Shown here piece by piece: positions 15,353 to 25,313 of a stretch of 37,885 nt of DNA. The stretch comes from Bacteroidales bacterium (GTDB lineage Bacteria > Bacteroidota > Bacteroidia > Bacteroidales > UBA932), in the NCBI GenBank assembly GCA_024401895.1, contig JAKSKE010000015.1:1-37885 (forward strand). The letters are read 5' to 3'. A program made the position numbers and the translations under genes. How positions within the stretch are numbered: the first letter of the stretch is position 1; each line of letters begins with the position of its first letter. The notes below the pieces were generated by a model. It ran no database searches. It saw only the letters and a list, made by a program, of their open reading frames with translations, and had not been told where the DNA came from.

Positions 15353-16510
15353 ATGCTGTATCATCTGTTTGAATATCTGAAAAACTGCGGTTGTGACTTT
15401 CCGGGCATCAACCTTATGAACTTCATCTCGTTCAGGGCAATGATGGCCGCAGTTATAAGCCTGTGCGTGTCGCTGATTGCAGGCCGCAGAATCATAAACC
15501 GGCTCAAGGCCGCCCAGATTGGAGAGACAATCCGGGACCTGGGCCTGCAGGGCCAGATGGAGAAGAAGGGAACCCCCACAATGGGCGGAATCATAATTAT
15601 TCTGGCGGTAGTGTGCGGCGCCGTTATGGTGTGCGACCTTACCAACATCTACACGATTCTGATGCTGGTCACTACTCTCTGGTGCGGAGCCCTGGGATTC
15701 GCCGACGACTACATTAAGGTATTCAAACATAACAAGGAGGGACTTTCGGAGAAGAAAAAACTCATATTCCAGTTTGGTCTGGGCCTGATTGTAGCCCTCA
15801 CAATGTGCCTGAGCCAAACAATACACACAGAGCAGATTCTGACCACAATCCCCTTCCTGAAGGCTAACGAATTCGACTATTCGTGGCTGTCGCCTTTCGG
15901 CGGGCAGATTGGGGTGTACTGCACCTGGGGAATTTATATGGCCATCATTATTTTGGTTATCCTGGCCTGCTCGAACGGTGCGAATCTGACCGACGGAATG
16001 GACGGTCTGAGCGCCGGAACGTCGGCGATTGTAGGCGTGGTGCTGGGCGTGCTGGCGTACCTGGGAGGAAACGTGAACGACGCGGCTTACCTCAATATTA
16101 TGTACCTGAGAGATTCCGGTGAAGTAGCGGTGTTTATGGCGGCGTTTGCCGGAGCGCTGCTGGGATTCCTGTGGTACAACAGCTTCCCCGCCGAGGTGTT
16201 TATGGGAGATACCGGAAGCCTTACGATAGGAGGAATAATAGGCGTATGCGCCGTGCTCATAAGAAAGGAGCTGCTGCTGCCTCTGCTGTGCGGAATTTTT
16301 GTGGCCGAGAGTGCAAGCGTGCTCATTCAGAGGCACTGGTTCAAATATACCAGGAAGAAATACGGTGAGGGCCGCAGGGTATTCCTGATGGCTCCCCTGC
16401 ACCATCACTACCAGAAAAAGAATATACCCGAACCCAGGATTGTAAGCCGTTTCTGGGTTGTAGGAATAATTTTAGGCGTGGCAACGCTCGCATTGTTAAA
16501 AATCAGGTAA
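15353..16510 (+). CDS. mraY: Phospho-N-acetylmuramoyl-pentapeptide transferase
   Basis: A 385-residue polytopic membrane enzyme that moves phospho-MurNAc-pentapeptide from UDP to undecaprenyl phosphate, making lipid I. Conserved cytoplasmic motifs are present: A117-D118-D119-Y (the DDY motif), N211-LTDGMDG218 with D214 and D217, the catalytic GDTGS with D286, and the HHH triad 350-352 (APLHHHYQK). About ten hydrophobic segments are visible. Start is the ATG 3 nt after murE; murD follows 3 nt after the stop. Confidence 0.97.
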   Translation: MLYHLFEYLKNCGCDFPGINLMNFISFRAMMAAVISLCVSLIAGRRIINRLKAAQIGETIRDLGLQGQMEKKGTPTMGGIIIILAVVCGAVMVCDLTNIYTILMLVTTLWCGALGFADDYIKVFKHNKEGLSEKKKLIFQFGLGLIVALTMCLSQTIHTEQILTTIPFLKANEFDYSWLSPFGGQIGVYCTWGIYMAIIILVILACSNGANLTDGMDGLSAGTSAIVGVVLGVLAYLGGNVNDAAYLNIMYLRDSGEVAVFMAAFAGALLGFLWYNSFPAEVFMGDTGSLTIGGIIGVCAVLIRKELLLPLLCGIFVAESASVLIQRHWFKYTRKKYGEGRRVFLMAPLHHHYQKKNIPEPRIVSRFWVVGIILGVATLALLKIR

Positions 16511-16513
16511 AAA

Positions 16514-17854
16514 ATGGAAAGAATAGTTGTTTTGGGTGGAGCAGAGAGCGGCGTGGGAGCCGCCGTGCTCGCAAAAGTCAAGGGTTTCGACGTTTTTCTT
16601 TCCGACAACGGGAAGATTAAGGACGAATATGTTCAGACCCTGAAAAAATGGGAAATTCCCTTTGAGGAGGGCGGGCATACCCCCGAACTGGTGCTGAACG
16701 CCAATCAGGTGGTGAAGAGCCCGGGCATCCCCGACACTGCGCCTATGGTAAAGGCTCTGCGCGCCAAGGGAATCAGGATTGTTTCGGAAATAGAGTTCGC
16801 CTGCCACTTCGACAGTGCGAAGAAGATATGCATTACGGGGTCGAACGGAAAAACCACTACCACCTCGCTCATTTACTACCTGCTTAAGAATGCCGGCCTC
16901 AACGTGGGTTTGGGCGGAAACATAGGCAAGAGCTACGCGATGCAGGTAGCGACCGAGAAATTCGACTATTACGTATTGGAAATAAGCAGTTTCCAGCTCG
17001 ACGACACATACAATTTCAGGCCCGACATAGCTATAATTACAAACATAACCCCCGACCATCTGGACCGCTACGACCACAAAATGGAGAACTACGTGAAGGC
17101 CAAGTTCAAGATTACGCGCAACCTGCGGCCCGAGGACTGCTTTATCTTCGACTCCGACGACGCAATTACCATCGGCCACCTGAGCAAGATAGTGATAAAG
17201 GCCAGGATGCTGCCGTTCAGCCAGGAGAAGACGTTGGAGCAGGGTGCCTTCCTGGACAAGGACCGCATTGTAATGCGCGTGGGCCAGAGCCAGAGCGAAA
17301 TCTACCTGAGGGAGCTGTCGCTTGGCGGAAAGCACAACATTTACAATTCTATGGCGGCAGCCCTTGCGGCAAAGGCAAGCGGACTGGACGACGAGACAAT
17401 AAGAATGTCGCTGAAGTCGTTCCTGCCCATCGAGCACAGGCTCGAACCGGTTCTCACGGTGGGCGGAGTGACCTACATTAACGACAGCAAGGCAACCAAC
17501 ATAGATTCGGCCTGGTATGCGCTGGAGTGCCAGACAAGACCCGTGGTGTGGATTGTGGGAGGAAAGGACAAGGGTAACGACTACGGCATTCTGGAGAAAC
17601 TCGTGCGCGAGAAAGTGAAAGCCATTGTGTGCCTGGGAATAGACAACGAAAAGATTCACAAGGCCTACGAGGGAATAGTGGGCAGCGACCGCATAGTGGA
17701 TACAAGGTCGGCCGAGGATGCGGTGAAAGCCGCTGCGGCTCTGGCCAAGGACGGAGACGTGGTGCTGCTGAGCCCCTGCTGCGCAAGTTTCGACCTGTTC
17801 AAGAGCTATGAGGACCGAGGACAACAATTCAAAGAAGCCGTAAGAAAACTGTAA
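16514..17854 (+). CDS. murD: UDP-N-acetylmuramoylalanine--D-glutamate ligase
   Basis: A 446-residue Mur ligase adding D-glutamate to UDP-MurNAc-L-Ala. An N-terminal Rossmann-like UDP-binding domain (VVLGGAESGVGAAVLA) is followed by the ATP loop GSNGKT (109-114), the EISSFQLD and NITPDHLDRY motifs, and the C-terminal domain with INDSKATN. AESGVGAAVL replaces the more usual G-x-S-G-x-A sequence but keeps its shape. The last base of its stop codon is the first base of the ftsW ATG. Confidence 0.96.
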   Translation: MERIVVLGGAESGVGAAVLAKVKGFDVFLSDNGKIKDEYVQTLKKWEIPFEEGGHTPELVLNANQVVKSPGIPDTAPMVKALRAKGIRIVSEIEFACHFDSAKKICITGSNGKTTTTSLIYYLLKNAGLNVGLGGNIGKSYAMQVATEKFDYYVLEISSFQLDDTYNFRPDIAIITNITPDHLDRYDHKMENYVKAKFKITRNLRPEDCFIFDSDDAITIGHLSKIVIKARMLPFSQEKTLEQGAFLDKDRIVMRVGQSQSEIYLRELSLGGKHNIYNSMAAALAAKASGLDDETIRMSLKSFLPIEHRLEPVLTVGGVTYINDSKATNIDSAWYALECQTRPVVWIVGGKDKGNDYGILEKLVREKVKAIVCLGIDNEKIHKAYEGIVGSDRIVDTRSAEDAVKAAAALAKDGDVVLLSPCCASFDLFKSYEDRGQQFKEAVRKL

Positions 17855-19182
17855 TGACCGCTAGCAAGACAAAAAAGACCGGCATATTGAACCGGCTGGA
17901 AGGAGACAAAGTGGTATGGATAATAGTGCTTATGCTTATCCTGCTCTCCATAGTGTGCATATTCTCGTCCACGTCGCGACTTCTGGGACCGGGAGAGACC
18001 CGTCTGGATATGGTGCTGGACCAGCTGAAGACCGTAGGAATGGGCCTGGTGGTCATTTTCCTGTGCTATATATGCCGGTCCACCGAGGTTTACAGGTTCA
18101 TTGCAAGGTGGAGTTTCCTTCTGACCCTTGTACTGCTGCTGTTCCTGCATTTCGGACCTACTACCGGTCCCATAAGGAGTATCAGCCTGAACGCGTCGCG
18201 TCGCGCCATAAGTGTGTTCGGCCTGCAGTTCTTTGTATTCGAGGCGGTGAAGGTGCTAATGATTCTGTATCTGTCGTGGGCGACCGATATGCTGAAGAGA
18301 AACGAGCAGACAGTGTTCGAGCGCTTTGTGCGCAAGCACAATTACAAGCTGCTGATGAGCGAGACCGCCCGCAAGATGTACTACCTTTTCATCCCCTTTC
18401 TCATTACCTGCGTACTGATTCTGCCCGGCAGTAACACTGCCGCCGTGTTCATAGGGTTCATTATGATTCTGACCATTCTGCTGGGAGGCGGCGGAGTAAA
18501 GGATGTGACGCTGCTTTTCCTGCTTGGAGTGGTGCTGCTGGCAGGTTGTTTCTCTATTTACAGCCTTTCGGACGGGAAGGTGTTCCAAAGACTCGGAACC
18601 GCCATTTCGGGCAGCCGTACCACCGGACTCGACGAAATGGAGAAGACGTTCCAGATGGCAAAGACAGCCAAAGAGAAGCAAAAGGCTCTGGACAAACTGA
18701 GGCAGCCCTACAGCGCCCGCATTGCAATAAAGGAAGGCGGAGTGCTGGGCAAGGGTCCCGGACAGAGCACTCAGAGATATATGGTACCCGATGTGTCGGA
18801 AGACTACATATTCAGCTTTATCATTGAAGAATACGGGCTCTGGGGCGCTTTCATTGTTATCTTCCTGTATGTGTCGCTGCTCGCAAGGGGCTCTATAATA
18901 GCCAGGAACTGCGGCAAGGACGAGTTTGCAAAGACAACCGTTGCGGGAATGGTGCTGCTGATTTCTATGCAGGCGTTTCTGCATATGTTCGTGAACGTGG
19001 GCATAGGGCCTACCACCGGACAGACGCTGCCGCTCATCAGCCACGGCAACTCGGCATTTCTGTGCTTCTGTATGGCATTTGGTATAATACTGAGTATGAG
19101 CCGTATAGCACAGCACAGGATAGAGAAGGAAGAACAGGAGGCAAGTTCTCTCGTACACAACGCAGAAGAAACCGAAAACTGA
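17854..19182 (+). CDS. ftsW: SEDS-family septal glycosyltransferase FtsW
   Basis: A 442-residue polytopic SEDS protein that polymerises lipid II at the division site together with the class B PBP encoded three genes upstream. Around ten transmembrane segments are visible. Conserved SEDS features include the periplasmic loop with GKGPGQSTQRYMVPDVSEDYIFS and the C-terminal NVGIGPTTGQTLPLISHGNSA. An extended loop (about residues 250-290, Lys/Glu-rich) lies before the conserved GKGPGQS. The start overlaps the murD stop; murG follows 7 nt after. Confidence 0.95.
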   Translation: MTASKTKKTGILNRLEGDKVVWIIVLMLILLSIVCIFSSTSRLLGPGETRLDMVLDQLKTVGMGLVVIFLCYICRSTEVYRFIARWSFLLTLVLLLFLHFGPTTGPIRSISLNASRRAISVFGLQFFVFEAVKVLMILYLSWATDMLKRNEQTVFERFVRKHNYKLLMSETARKMYYLFIPFLITCVLILPGSNTAAVFIGFIMILTILLGGGGVKDVTLLFLLGVVLLAGCFSIYSLSDGKVFQRLGTAISGSRTTGLDEMEKTFQMAKTAKEKQKALDKLRQPYSARIAIKEGGVLGKGPGQSTQRYMVPDVSEDYIFSFIIEEYGLWGAFIVIFLYVSLLARGSIIARNCGKDEFAKTTVAGMVLLISMQAFLHMFVNVGIGPTTGQTLPLISHGNSAFLCFCMAFGIILSMSRIAQHRIEKEEQEASSLVHNAEETEN

Positions 19183-19189
19183 CGATATT

Positions 19190-20329
19190 ATGGAAAAATA
19201 CAGGGCAATAAGGGCTATAATTAGCGGAGGCGGCACCGGAGGGCATATATTCCCGGCCGTTTCCATAGCAAACAAACTGAAGGAAGTGAATCCCGACACC
19301 GAGATTCTGTTCGTGGGAGCCGAGGGCAAAATGGAGATGGAAAAGGTACCCGCGGCAGGTTACCGCATTGTGGGCCTGCCTATCGTGGGCCTTCAGCGCC
19401 AGCTCAACCTCAGGAATATAATCAATGACCTGGGGGTTCCCTTCAAGCTGATTTCGAGCGTTTGCAAGGCCGGAAAAATCATAGATGAGTTCGAGCCCGA
19501 CATTGTTGTGGGCGTGGGCGGATATGCCAGCGCTCCCCTGCTGTGGAGGGCTGCGGGAAAGAAAATTCCGACCCTTATTCAGGAGCAGAACGGCTTTGCC
19601 GGCCTTACCAACAAGCTTCTGGCAAAGAAGGTGAACTCCATTTGCGTTGCCTACGACGGAATGGACAAGTTCTTCCCCGCCGAAAAGATAGTGAAGAGCG
19701 GAAATCCCATACGCGCCGACATTGTTCCCGCTACCGGGCAGATGGTGCGCCAGGGAATGGAGTTCTATGGTCTGGACTCTGCCCGCAGGCAGATTCTGAT
19801 AGTGGGAGGAAGCCTGGGCAGCCGTACCTTGAACGAAAGTATGAAGCGGTGGATAGAGCAGGGATGCCCCGGCGGAGAAGGAGTGGAAATACTCTGGCAG
19901 TGCGGCAAATACTATAAGAAAGGGATCGATGCCTTTATGAGCGAAGGCCCCGGCAAGGAGTACGGCAGGTTCATTCATCACACCGACTTCATTGCCCGTA
20001 TGGACCTGGCGTATGCGGTGGCCGACGTTGTGGTTTCCCGCTCGGGAGCATCGTCGATATCGGAACTGTGCGCGGCGCAGAAAGCCTGTATCTTCGTACC
20101 TTCACCCAACGTTGCCGAAGACCATCAGACCCACAATGCGATGGCCCTTGTGAACAGGGATGCGGCCCTTATTGTGAAGGATGCCGACGCTCCTGCGCAA
20201 ATGATGGAAAAAGCCATAGAACTGGCGGCAGACCAGCCCAGAATAGAGCTTCTGGAAAAGAACATTGCGGCGCTGGCACTGCGCGACGCCGCCCAAACCA
20301 TAGTTGACGAAATTTACAAATTGATATGA
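19190..20329 (+). CDS. murG: UDP-GlcNAc:undecaprenyl-PP-MurNAc-pentapeptide GlcNAc transferase
   Basis: A 379-residue GT-B glycosyltransferase that converts lipid I to lipid II on the inner face of the membrane. The N-terminal glycine-rich loop GGGTGGHIFP (residues 13-22, catalytic H19) and the second-domain motif GGSLGSRTLN are intact, as is the UDP-GlcNAc site (SRSGASSISEL and PSPNVAEDHQTHNA). The AEDHQTHNA segment is the usual PxxxxxxxQxxNA. The last 4 nt overlap murC. Confidence 0.97.
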   Translation: MEKYRAIRAIISGGGTGGHIFPAVSIANKLKEVNPDTEILFVGAEGKMEMEKVPAAGYRIVGLPIVGLQRQLNLRNIINDLGVPFKLISSVCKAGKIIDEFEPDIVVGVGGYASAPLLWRAAGKKIPTLIQEQNGFAGLTNKLLAKKVNSICVAYDGMDKFFPAEKIVKSGNPIRADIVPATGQMVRQGMEFYGLDSARRQILIVGGSLGSRTLNESMKRWIEQGCPGGEGVEILWQCGKYYKKGIDAFMSEGPGKEYGRFIHHTDFIARMDLAYAVADVVVSRSGASSISELCAAQKACIFVPSPNVAEDHQTHNAMALVNRDAALIVKDADAPAQMMEKAIELAADQPRIELLEKNIAALALRDAAQTIVDEIYKLI

Positions 20330-21684
20330 GAATCGGATATAAACGGGTCTATTTCATAGGTATAGGTGGAATAGGAATGAGCGCGATAGCGCGATTTTAC
20401 AAGTTTCAGGGCTGCGAAGTGAGCGGCTACGACCGCACCGAATCGGCCCTTACCGACAAGCTGGTGGAGGAAGGTATTCCGGTGCACTACACCGACAGTC
20501 CCGAGCTAATCCCCGCTAACGCGAAGGAGACTCTGGTGATTTACACGCCGGCCGTACCCGATAACCTGAGCGAACTGCAGTACGTGAGGCAGAACGGCTA
20601 CAAGATTGTGAAGAGGTCCAGAGCCCTGGGCGAGATTACCCGCGGGCAGAGCTGCCTGGCAGTGGCCGGAACGCACGGAAAGACCACCACGTCAACCCTG
20701 GTAGCCCATATTCTGCAGGAGACCGAAAAAGGCTGCTCGGCTTTCCTTGGGGGAATTTCGAAGAATTACGGCACCAACCTGCTTATGAGCCGCAACAATG
20801 TGGTAGTGGCCGAGGCCGATGAATTTGACCGTTCGTTCCTGCAGCTGTGCCCCAGCATTGCGGCCATCACCGCTATGGACGCCGACCATCTGGACATCTA
20901 CGGCACGCTGGAGAATATGCAGGATGCCTTCCGCAAGTTCGCCGCCCAGGTAAGCGAGACCCTCATTGTAAAGATAGGGCTGCCCATTCGCCAGACCGAA
21001 GTGAGCGCCAGAATATATACCTACGCCTTCGATGACCCGGAGGCCGATTTCCACGCCCAGAACCTGAGGTTGGACAAGGACGGGCATTACACCTACGACC
21101 TGGTAAGGCCCGGTGGAGTTCTGAAGGACATTCGAGTTGGAACGCTGGGTTGGGTGAACGTAGAGAACAGCATTGCAGCCGCAGCCATCTGCCTGTGCTT
21201 CGGAGTTGACGGACAGGTCATAAGGAAGGCCATCGACAGCTATCAGGGCGCCTGCCGCCGCCTGGACGAAAGGTTCAACAGGGACGGACGCACGTACATA
21301 GACGACTATGCCCACCATCCGGCCGAACTGGCCACGGCAATTTCTTCTTTGCGCGGGATTTTCCCCGGACGGAAGATTACCGCCGTGTTCCAGCCGCACC
21401 TCTATACGCGAACGAGAGATTTTGCGCCGGAGTTTGCCGAAGCCCTGAGCGCCGTGGACAAACTGATTTTGCTGGATATTTATCCGGCAAGGGAAGAACC
21501 CATAGAGGGCGTGAGCTCCGAGATAATTTTCAAGGACGTAACGGCCCCCGAGAAGGTTCTCATAACCAAGGAAGAACTTATGCCCCTGCTGGAAAAGGAG
21601 GATATAGACGTGCTGGTGACTTTTGGCGCCGGAAATATTGACAGGTTTATTGAACCTATTACCAAAATGCTGGAGGACAAGTAG
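20326..21684 (+). CDS. murC: UDP-N-acetylmuramate--L-alanine ligase
   Basis: A 452-residue Mur ligase adding L-alanine to UDP-MurNAc, the first peptide-building step. The N-terminal nucleotide-binding motif GIGGIGMSAIARF is followed by the ATP loop GTHGKT (115-120), EADEFDRSFL, TAMDADHLDIYG and the C-terminal DDYAHHPAE, which are diagnostic for MurC. It overlaps murG by 4 nt and ends 2 nt before ftsQ. With murD and murE in the cluster, only murF among the four ligases is missing locally. Confidence 0.97.
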   Translation: MRIGYKRVYFIGIGGIGMSAIARFYKFQGCEVSGYDRTESALTDKLVEEGIPVHYTDSPELIPANAKETLVIYTPAVPDNLSELQYVRQNGYKIVKRSRALGEITRGQSCLAVAGTHGKTTTSTLVAHILQETEKGCSAFLGGISKNYGTNLLMSRNNVVVAEADEFDRSFLQLCPSIAAITAMDADHLDIYGTLENMQDAFRKFAAQVSETLIVKIGLPIRQTEVSARIYTYAFDDPEADFHAQNLRLDKDGHYTYDLVRPGGVLKDIRVGTLGWVNVENSIAAAAICLCFGVDGQVIRKAIDSYQGACRRLDERFNRDGRTYIDDYAHHPAELATAISSLRGIFPGRKITAVFQPHLYTRTRDFAPEFAEALSAVDKLILLDIYPAREEPIEGVSSEIIFKDVTAPEKVLITKEELMPLLEKEDIDVLVTFGAGNIDRFIEPITKMLEDK

Positions 21685-21686
21685 TT

Positions 21687-22454
21687 ATGAAAGCTTCCAA
21701 CATTCCCCTGGCACTGCTTTGCGGCATTCTGGCAGTGCTGATTGTCGCCGGCATTGCAATGGAGAGACGCGATTTTGAAACGCAGGACTGCCGCGGGATG
21801 GAAATAGAAGTGAACGGAGAGTATGCCTTTGTGGACAGGCACGACGTAGGCGACTTTGTAATGTCGAGGTACGCCGACCCCGCCGGAATGAAGGCCTGCG
21901 AAGTGGACCTGTGGCAGATAGAGAACCTGCTCGACTCGCACAGCGCGGTGCTCAAGAGCGAAGTGTGGATGGAAAGCGACAATACCGTTCACGTGAGTCT
22001 GGTGCAGCGCACCCCTGTGATACGCCTGCAGAAAGGGAACGAGGGATTTTACGTCGACAGCACGGGATGTATCTTCCCGCTCCAGAAAAACTTCAGCGCA
22101 AGGGTTCCGGTATTGGACGGCGAAATTCCGGTAAAGATTGAGGCCGGATACAAGGGGCTGGCCGAGACTCCCGAAGAAAGGGAATGGATTGCCCTGGTGC
22201 TGGAAATGGTGAAGGTAATGAAGGACGGAGTGTGGATGGAGAACATAAGCCAGATAAGAGTTGACGGCAAGCGAAATCTGACACTGATTCCCAGGACAGG
22301 AAACGAAAAGATTCATTTCGGAGGGGCCGACGATGCCGCCCGGAAGTTTGCCAGTCTGGGAAAATACTACACACACATAAAGCCTTCGAAAGAGCCGGGT
22401 TATTACAAGAGCGTGGACGTTTCGAACAAAGGAAAGATAATCTGCAGAAAATAA
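21687..22454 (+). CDS. ftsQ: Cell-division protein FtsQ
   Basis: A 255-residue bitopic protein with a single N-terminal transmembrane helix (about residues 6-24, PLALLCGILAVLIVAGIAM) and a periplasmic region containing a POTRA-like part (~30-110) and a beta domain (~115-235). Divergent in sequence, as FtsQ usually is in Bacteroidota; the assignment rests on topology, length and the position between murC and ftsA. FtsQ scaffolds FtsL and FtsB at the septum. ftsA begins 9 nt later. Confidence 0.88.
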   Translation: MKASNIPLALLCGILAVLIVAGIAMERRDFETQDCRGMEIEVNGEYAFVDRHDVGDFVMSRYADPAGMKACEVDLWQIENLLDSHSAVLKSEVWMESDNTVHVSLVQRTPVIRLQKGNEGFYVDSTGCIFPLQKNFSARVPVLDGEIPVKIEAGYKGLAETPEEREWIALVLEMVKVMKDGVWMENISQIRVDGKRNLTLIPRTGNEKIHFGGADDAARKFASLGKYYTHIKPSKEPGYYKSVDVSNKGKIICRK

Positions 22455-22463
22455 TTTTACGAT

Positions 22464-24068
22464 ATGGAAGAAAGATACATTGCAACCGCAGACCTGGGCA
22501 CGTATAAGATTGCCCTTACGGTAGCCCGCATAACAGGTGCCAACACCGAAGTCATCTATTACAACGAGATTCCTTCGGAAGGTATCAGGTACGGCAGCAT
22601 CTTCAACCCCCTGAAGGCGGCGGGCAAACTTCGCGAGAGTGTCAAGCTTGCCGAGGAGAACCTTGGAATTAAGATTGCCCAACTGGTTACGTCTATGCCC
22701 AGAGGGTCGGTGAGGCAGGAAAATGCGCCGGCCAGCATTCCCCGTTCGGCTCCATACAGCTGTATTCTGCAGGAAGAGGTGGACTCCCTCAAGAACATTA
22801 CCCTGGACAACTATCCTTTGTCGGACAGTGGACGGGAGGAAATTTACGGGGCCATTGCGCAGTCGTTCAGCACAGATGACGTAATTAACGCCAACGAAGA
22901 GGACATTGTGGGTGTTCCGAGCGAGAAACTGGAAGGCAATTTCAAGATTTTCGTAGGGGCCAAGAGGGCCGTGGACAATATCTACAATATGACCAATATG
23001 CTGGAGCTGGGTGTGGCAAGAAAGTATTTCCTTCCCGAGATATGCGGCCGCGCCGTGCTCACCGAAGGCGAAATGGAGAACGGTGTGGGACTTATTGAGA
23101 TTGGCGCCGGAGTAACGTCCATCAGCATCTTCCAGAACAATATCCTGCGCTATTATTCTTCCATTCCGTTCGGAGGCAATTCCATTACCAGCGACATTAA
23201 GATGGAATGCAACATAAAGGGCAGCCTGGCCGAGAACATCAAGCGGTCGTTCGGGGCCTGTATGCCCGAGAAGCTGCCGTTCCTGTCGGAAAAAACGCTT
23301 ATGATCCTGAACGACGAGATGGGAACCTCGTACAAGCTGCCGGTGAAGTATCTTTCGGAGATTGTTTCGTGCCGTATGCACGAGATTCTGCAGGCTGTGC
23401 TGTTCCTTGTTCAGGAAAGCGGATACGCCGACAAGCTGCGCGCCGGGCTGGTAGTGACCGGAGGCGGTGCAAATATCATAAACTGCACCAATTACATTAA
23501 GGAAGAGAGCGGATATTCGGTGAGAGTGGGATATCCGCATATAAAGAGTTTCTCTATAACAGAAGACGTCGAGAATTTCGGCGGCACTTCGTCGCTGAGT
23601 TCGGTGGCTATGCTTATGATAGCGCGCGAGGACACTCACCTGAACTGCGCCGAGCCCGTGGACACCACGCGCAAGGAAGCACCCGCGCGGATGGTGGAAA
23701 ATACAGTTCCACAGCCTGCGGCCGAGAAGACTGTACAGACCTGGCCCGAGGCCGGTGCAGCAATGGGCGAGCCCGTATATGAGGAGCCCTTTGTTCCCGA
23801 GAGCAAGCCGTTTGTTCAGGAGAGCACGCCCTTTGTTCCCGAGAGCAAGCCGTTCCACGCAGAGCCCAATCCGGCTCCGAAGCCAGAGGTGAAGCCCAAG
23901 ACTACGGTTAATGCAGACCACTCCCCCGCTCGCCCCGACGAGGAGGAAGACAGGAAAAAACGCAATCCTACGACGGCCAAGCCGAGCTGGGGCGCCAAGA
24001 TTGTTGACAAGGTTGAGAATTTAATGGACAAGACTTTCATTGGAAAGTTGTACGACGAAATGAGATAA
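22464..24068 (+). CDS. ftsA: Cell-division protein FtsA with long repeat-bearing C-terminal linker
   Basis: A 534-residue actin-like ATPase that anchors FtsZ to the membrane. The phosphate-1 (ADLGTYKIALTVA), phosphate-2 (IEIGAGVTSISIF) and adenosine (VVTGGGANI) motifs are visible. The actin-like core ends near residue 390. A Pro/Glu-rich linker (~395-500) follows, with three 7-residue repeats PFVPESK-like at residues 442-462 (21-bp repeats at 23790-23852). The C-terminal ~20 residues (DKVENLMDKTFIGKLYDEMR) form an amphipathic membrane-targeting helix. The linker makes the protein about 110 residues longer than the E. coli form. ftsZ starts 3 nt after the stop. Confidence 0.95.
   Translation: MEERYIATADLGTYKIALTVARITGANTEVIYYNEIPSEGIRYGSIFNPLKAAGKLRESVKLAEENLGIKIAQLVTSMPRGSVRQENAPASIPRSAPYSCILQEEVDSLKNITLDNYPLSDSGREEIYGAIAQSFSTDDVINANEEDIVGVPSEKLEGNFKIFVGAKRAVDNIYNMTNMLELGVARKYFLPEICGRAVLTEGEMENGVGLIEIGAGVTSISIFQNNILRYYSSIPFGGNSITSDIKMECNIKGSLAENIKRSFGACMPEKLPFLSEKTLMILNDEMGTSYKLPVKYLSEIVSCRMHEILQAVLFLVQESGYADKLRAGLVVTGGGANIINCTNYIKEESGYSVRVGYPHIKSFSITEDVENFGGTSSLSSVAMLMIAREDTHLNCAEPVDTTRKEAPARMVENTVPQPAAEKTVQTWPEAGAAMGEPVYEEPFVPESKPFVQESTPFVPESKPFHAEPNPAPKPEVKPKTTVNADHSPARPDEEEDRKKRNPTTAKPSWGAKIVDKVENLMDKTFIGKLYDEMR
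23790..23852 (+). repeat. 21-bp tandem repeat in the ftsA linker
   Basis: Three in-frame units (23790, 23811, 23832); the first and third are identical and the middle one differs at a few bases, encoding FVPESKP, FVQESTP and FVPESKP. This is a likely length-variable, disordered spacer between the actin fold and the membrane helix. Confidence 0.75.
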
Positions 24069-24071
24069 GCT

Positions 24072-25313
24072 ATGGAAGGAGAACTTATACCCAACATCAC
24101 CCCTGCAAGCTGGGTGAAATCTGACTCGATAATAAAAGTCATTGGCATTGGCGGTGGCGGATGCAATGCTGTGAACAATATGTTCAGGCAGAAGATAGAA
24201 GGTTGCAGTTTCATTGTGTGCAATACCGACTCCCAGGCTCTGACCAAAAGTCCTGTTCCGGTTAAAATCCAGTTGGGACAGGGACTCGGCGCCGGCACCG
24301 ACCCTGCAAAGGGACGCAACGCGGCAATCGAGGCCCAGGACGAGATAGCCAGAGTGGCTTTGGACAACGATACCCGGATGCTGTTCATTACGGCAGGTAT
24401 GGGTGGAGGCACGGGCACAGGTGCCGCTCCTGTAATTGCCAAGATGGCCAAGGAGCGCGGCATACTTACCGTAGCGGTGGTTACCCTGCCCTTCAAGACC
24501 GACGGAGACAAGGCCCTGGAGAGAGCCATAGACGGCATTCACGAGCTTGAACTGAACGTGGACAGCCTGCTTATCATAAACAACCAGAAGCTTTTTGCAG
24601 TTTACGGCGACCTGCTCATTCACGAGGCCCTTCCAAGGGCCGACGAGGTCATTACCACAGCTGTGAGAAGCATAGTTGAAATCATTAAGAAGGAAGGCTA
24701 TATTAACGTGGACTTCGAGGACGTTAAGACTATGATGCGCAACAGCGGAATGGCGCTTATGGGAATTGGCGAGGGCCGCGGCAAGAAGAGAATCGAAGAC
24801 GCCGTGAAGAGTGCATTCGAGTCGCCGCTGCTGAACGACTTCAACCTTAAGACTGCCAAGAACGTGCTCATAAACATTACGGTGGCCAGCAGCGAAAAGG
24901 GTATCAAGATGGACGAGATGGACCATTTGAACGACCTTATAGACGAATATACCGGAGGCGCGAACAATTTCAAGCGCGGACTCATCTATAACGACAGCCC
25001 CGACGCCGACGACACCATTCGCATTACGGCAATAGCTACCGGATTCAGATTCAACAAGTTGCTCGGCCCCGAAGTGAAGAAGAGCAATCTTATAATCATA
25101 GACAAGGAATTCAAGTTCGAAGACTCAAACCTGGTGGCAAACAGCGAACTTGAAGACATTCAGGAAGAACGGCACATTGGATTCAACATTAAGGAGAACA
25201 ACCGTACCTTCCATTTCGACCCCGACGTCACTCCCCGGCTGCTGGTGAGGGAGGGACAGGATTTGTCGGATCTTGAGAATACACCTGCAATTAGAAGAAT
25301 ATTGAAAATATGA
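24072..25313 (+). CDS. ftsZ: Cell-division GTPase FtsZ
   Basis: A 413-residue tubulin homologue that forms the Z ring. The GTP-binding signature GGGTGTG is at residues 111-117, preceded by the GIGGGGCNAVNNM loop near the N-terminus; the T7 loop NVDFEDVKTMMRNSGMALMGIG is intact. The linker is short and the extreme C-terminus (DLENTPAIRRILKI) resembles the conserved tail that binds FtsA. No insertion or truncation. The gene overlaps gltX by 4 nt. Confidence 0.98.
   Translation: MEGELIPNITPASWVKSDSIIKVIGIGGGGCNAVNNMFRQKIEGCSFIVCNTDSQALTKSPVPVKIQLGQGLGAGTDPAKGRNAAIEAQDEIARVALDNDTRMLFITAGMGGGTGTGAAPVIAKMAKERGILTVAVVTLPFKTDGDKALERAIDGIHELELNVDSLLIINNQKLFAVYGDLLIHEALPRADEVITTAVRSIVEIIKKEGYINVDFEDVKTMMRNSGMALMGIGEGRGKKRIEDAVKSAFESPLLNDFNLKTAKNVLINITVASSEKGIKMDEMDHLNDLIDEYTGGANNFKRGLIYNDSPDADDTIRITAIATGFRFNKLLGPEVKKSNLIIIDKEFKFEDSNLVANSELEDIQEERHIGFNIKENNRTFHFDPDVTPRLLVREGQDLSDLENTPAIRRILKI

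Noticed and set aside
21480-23921. 813-residue minus-strand open frame opposite murC-ftsQ-ftsA
   Set aside because: Its length comes from the codon bias of the three real genes on the plus strand; composition (His/Gln/Val-rich) is typical of an antisense artefact.
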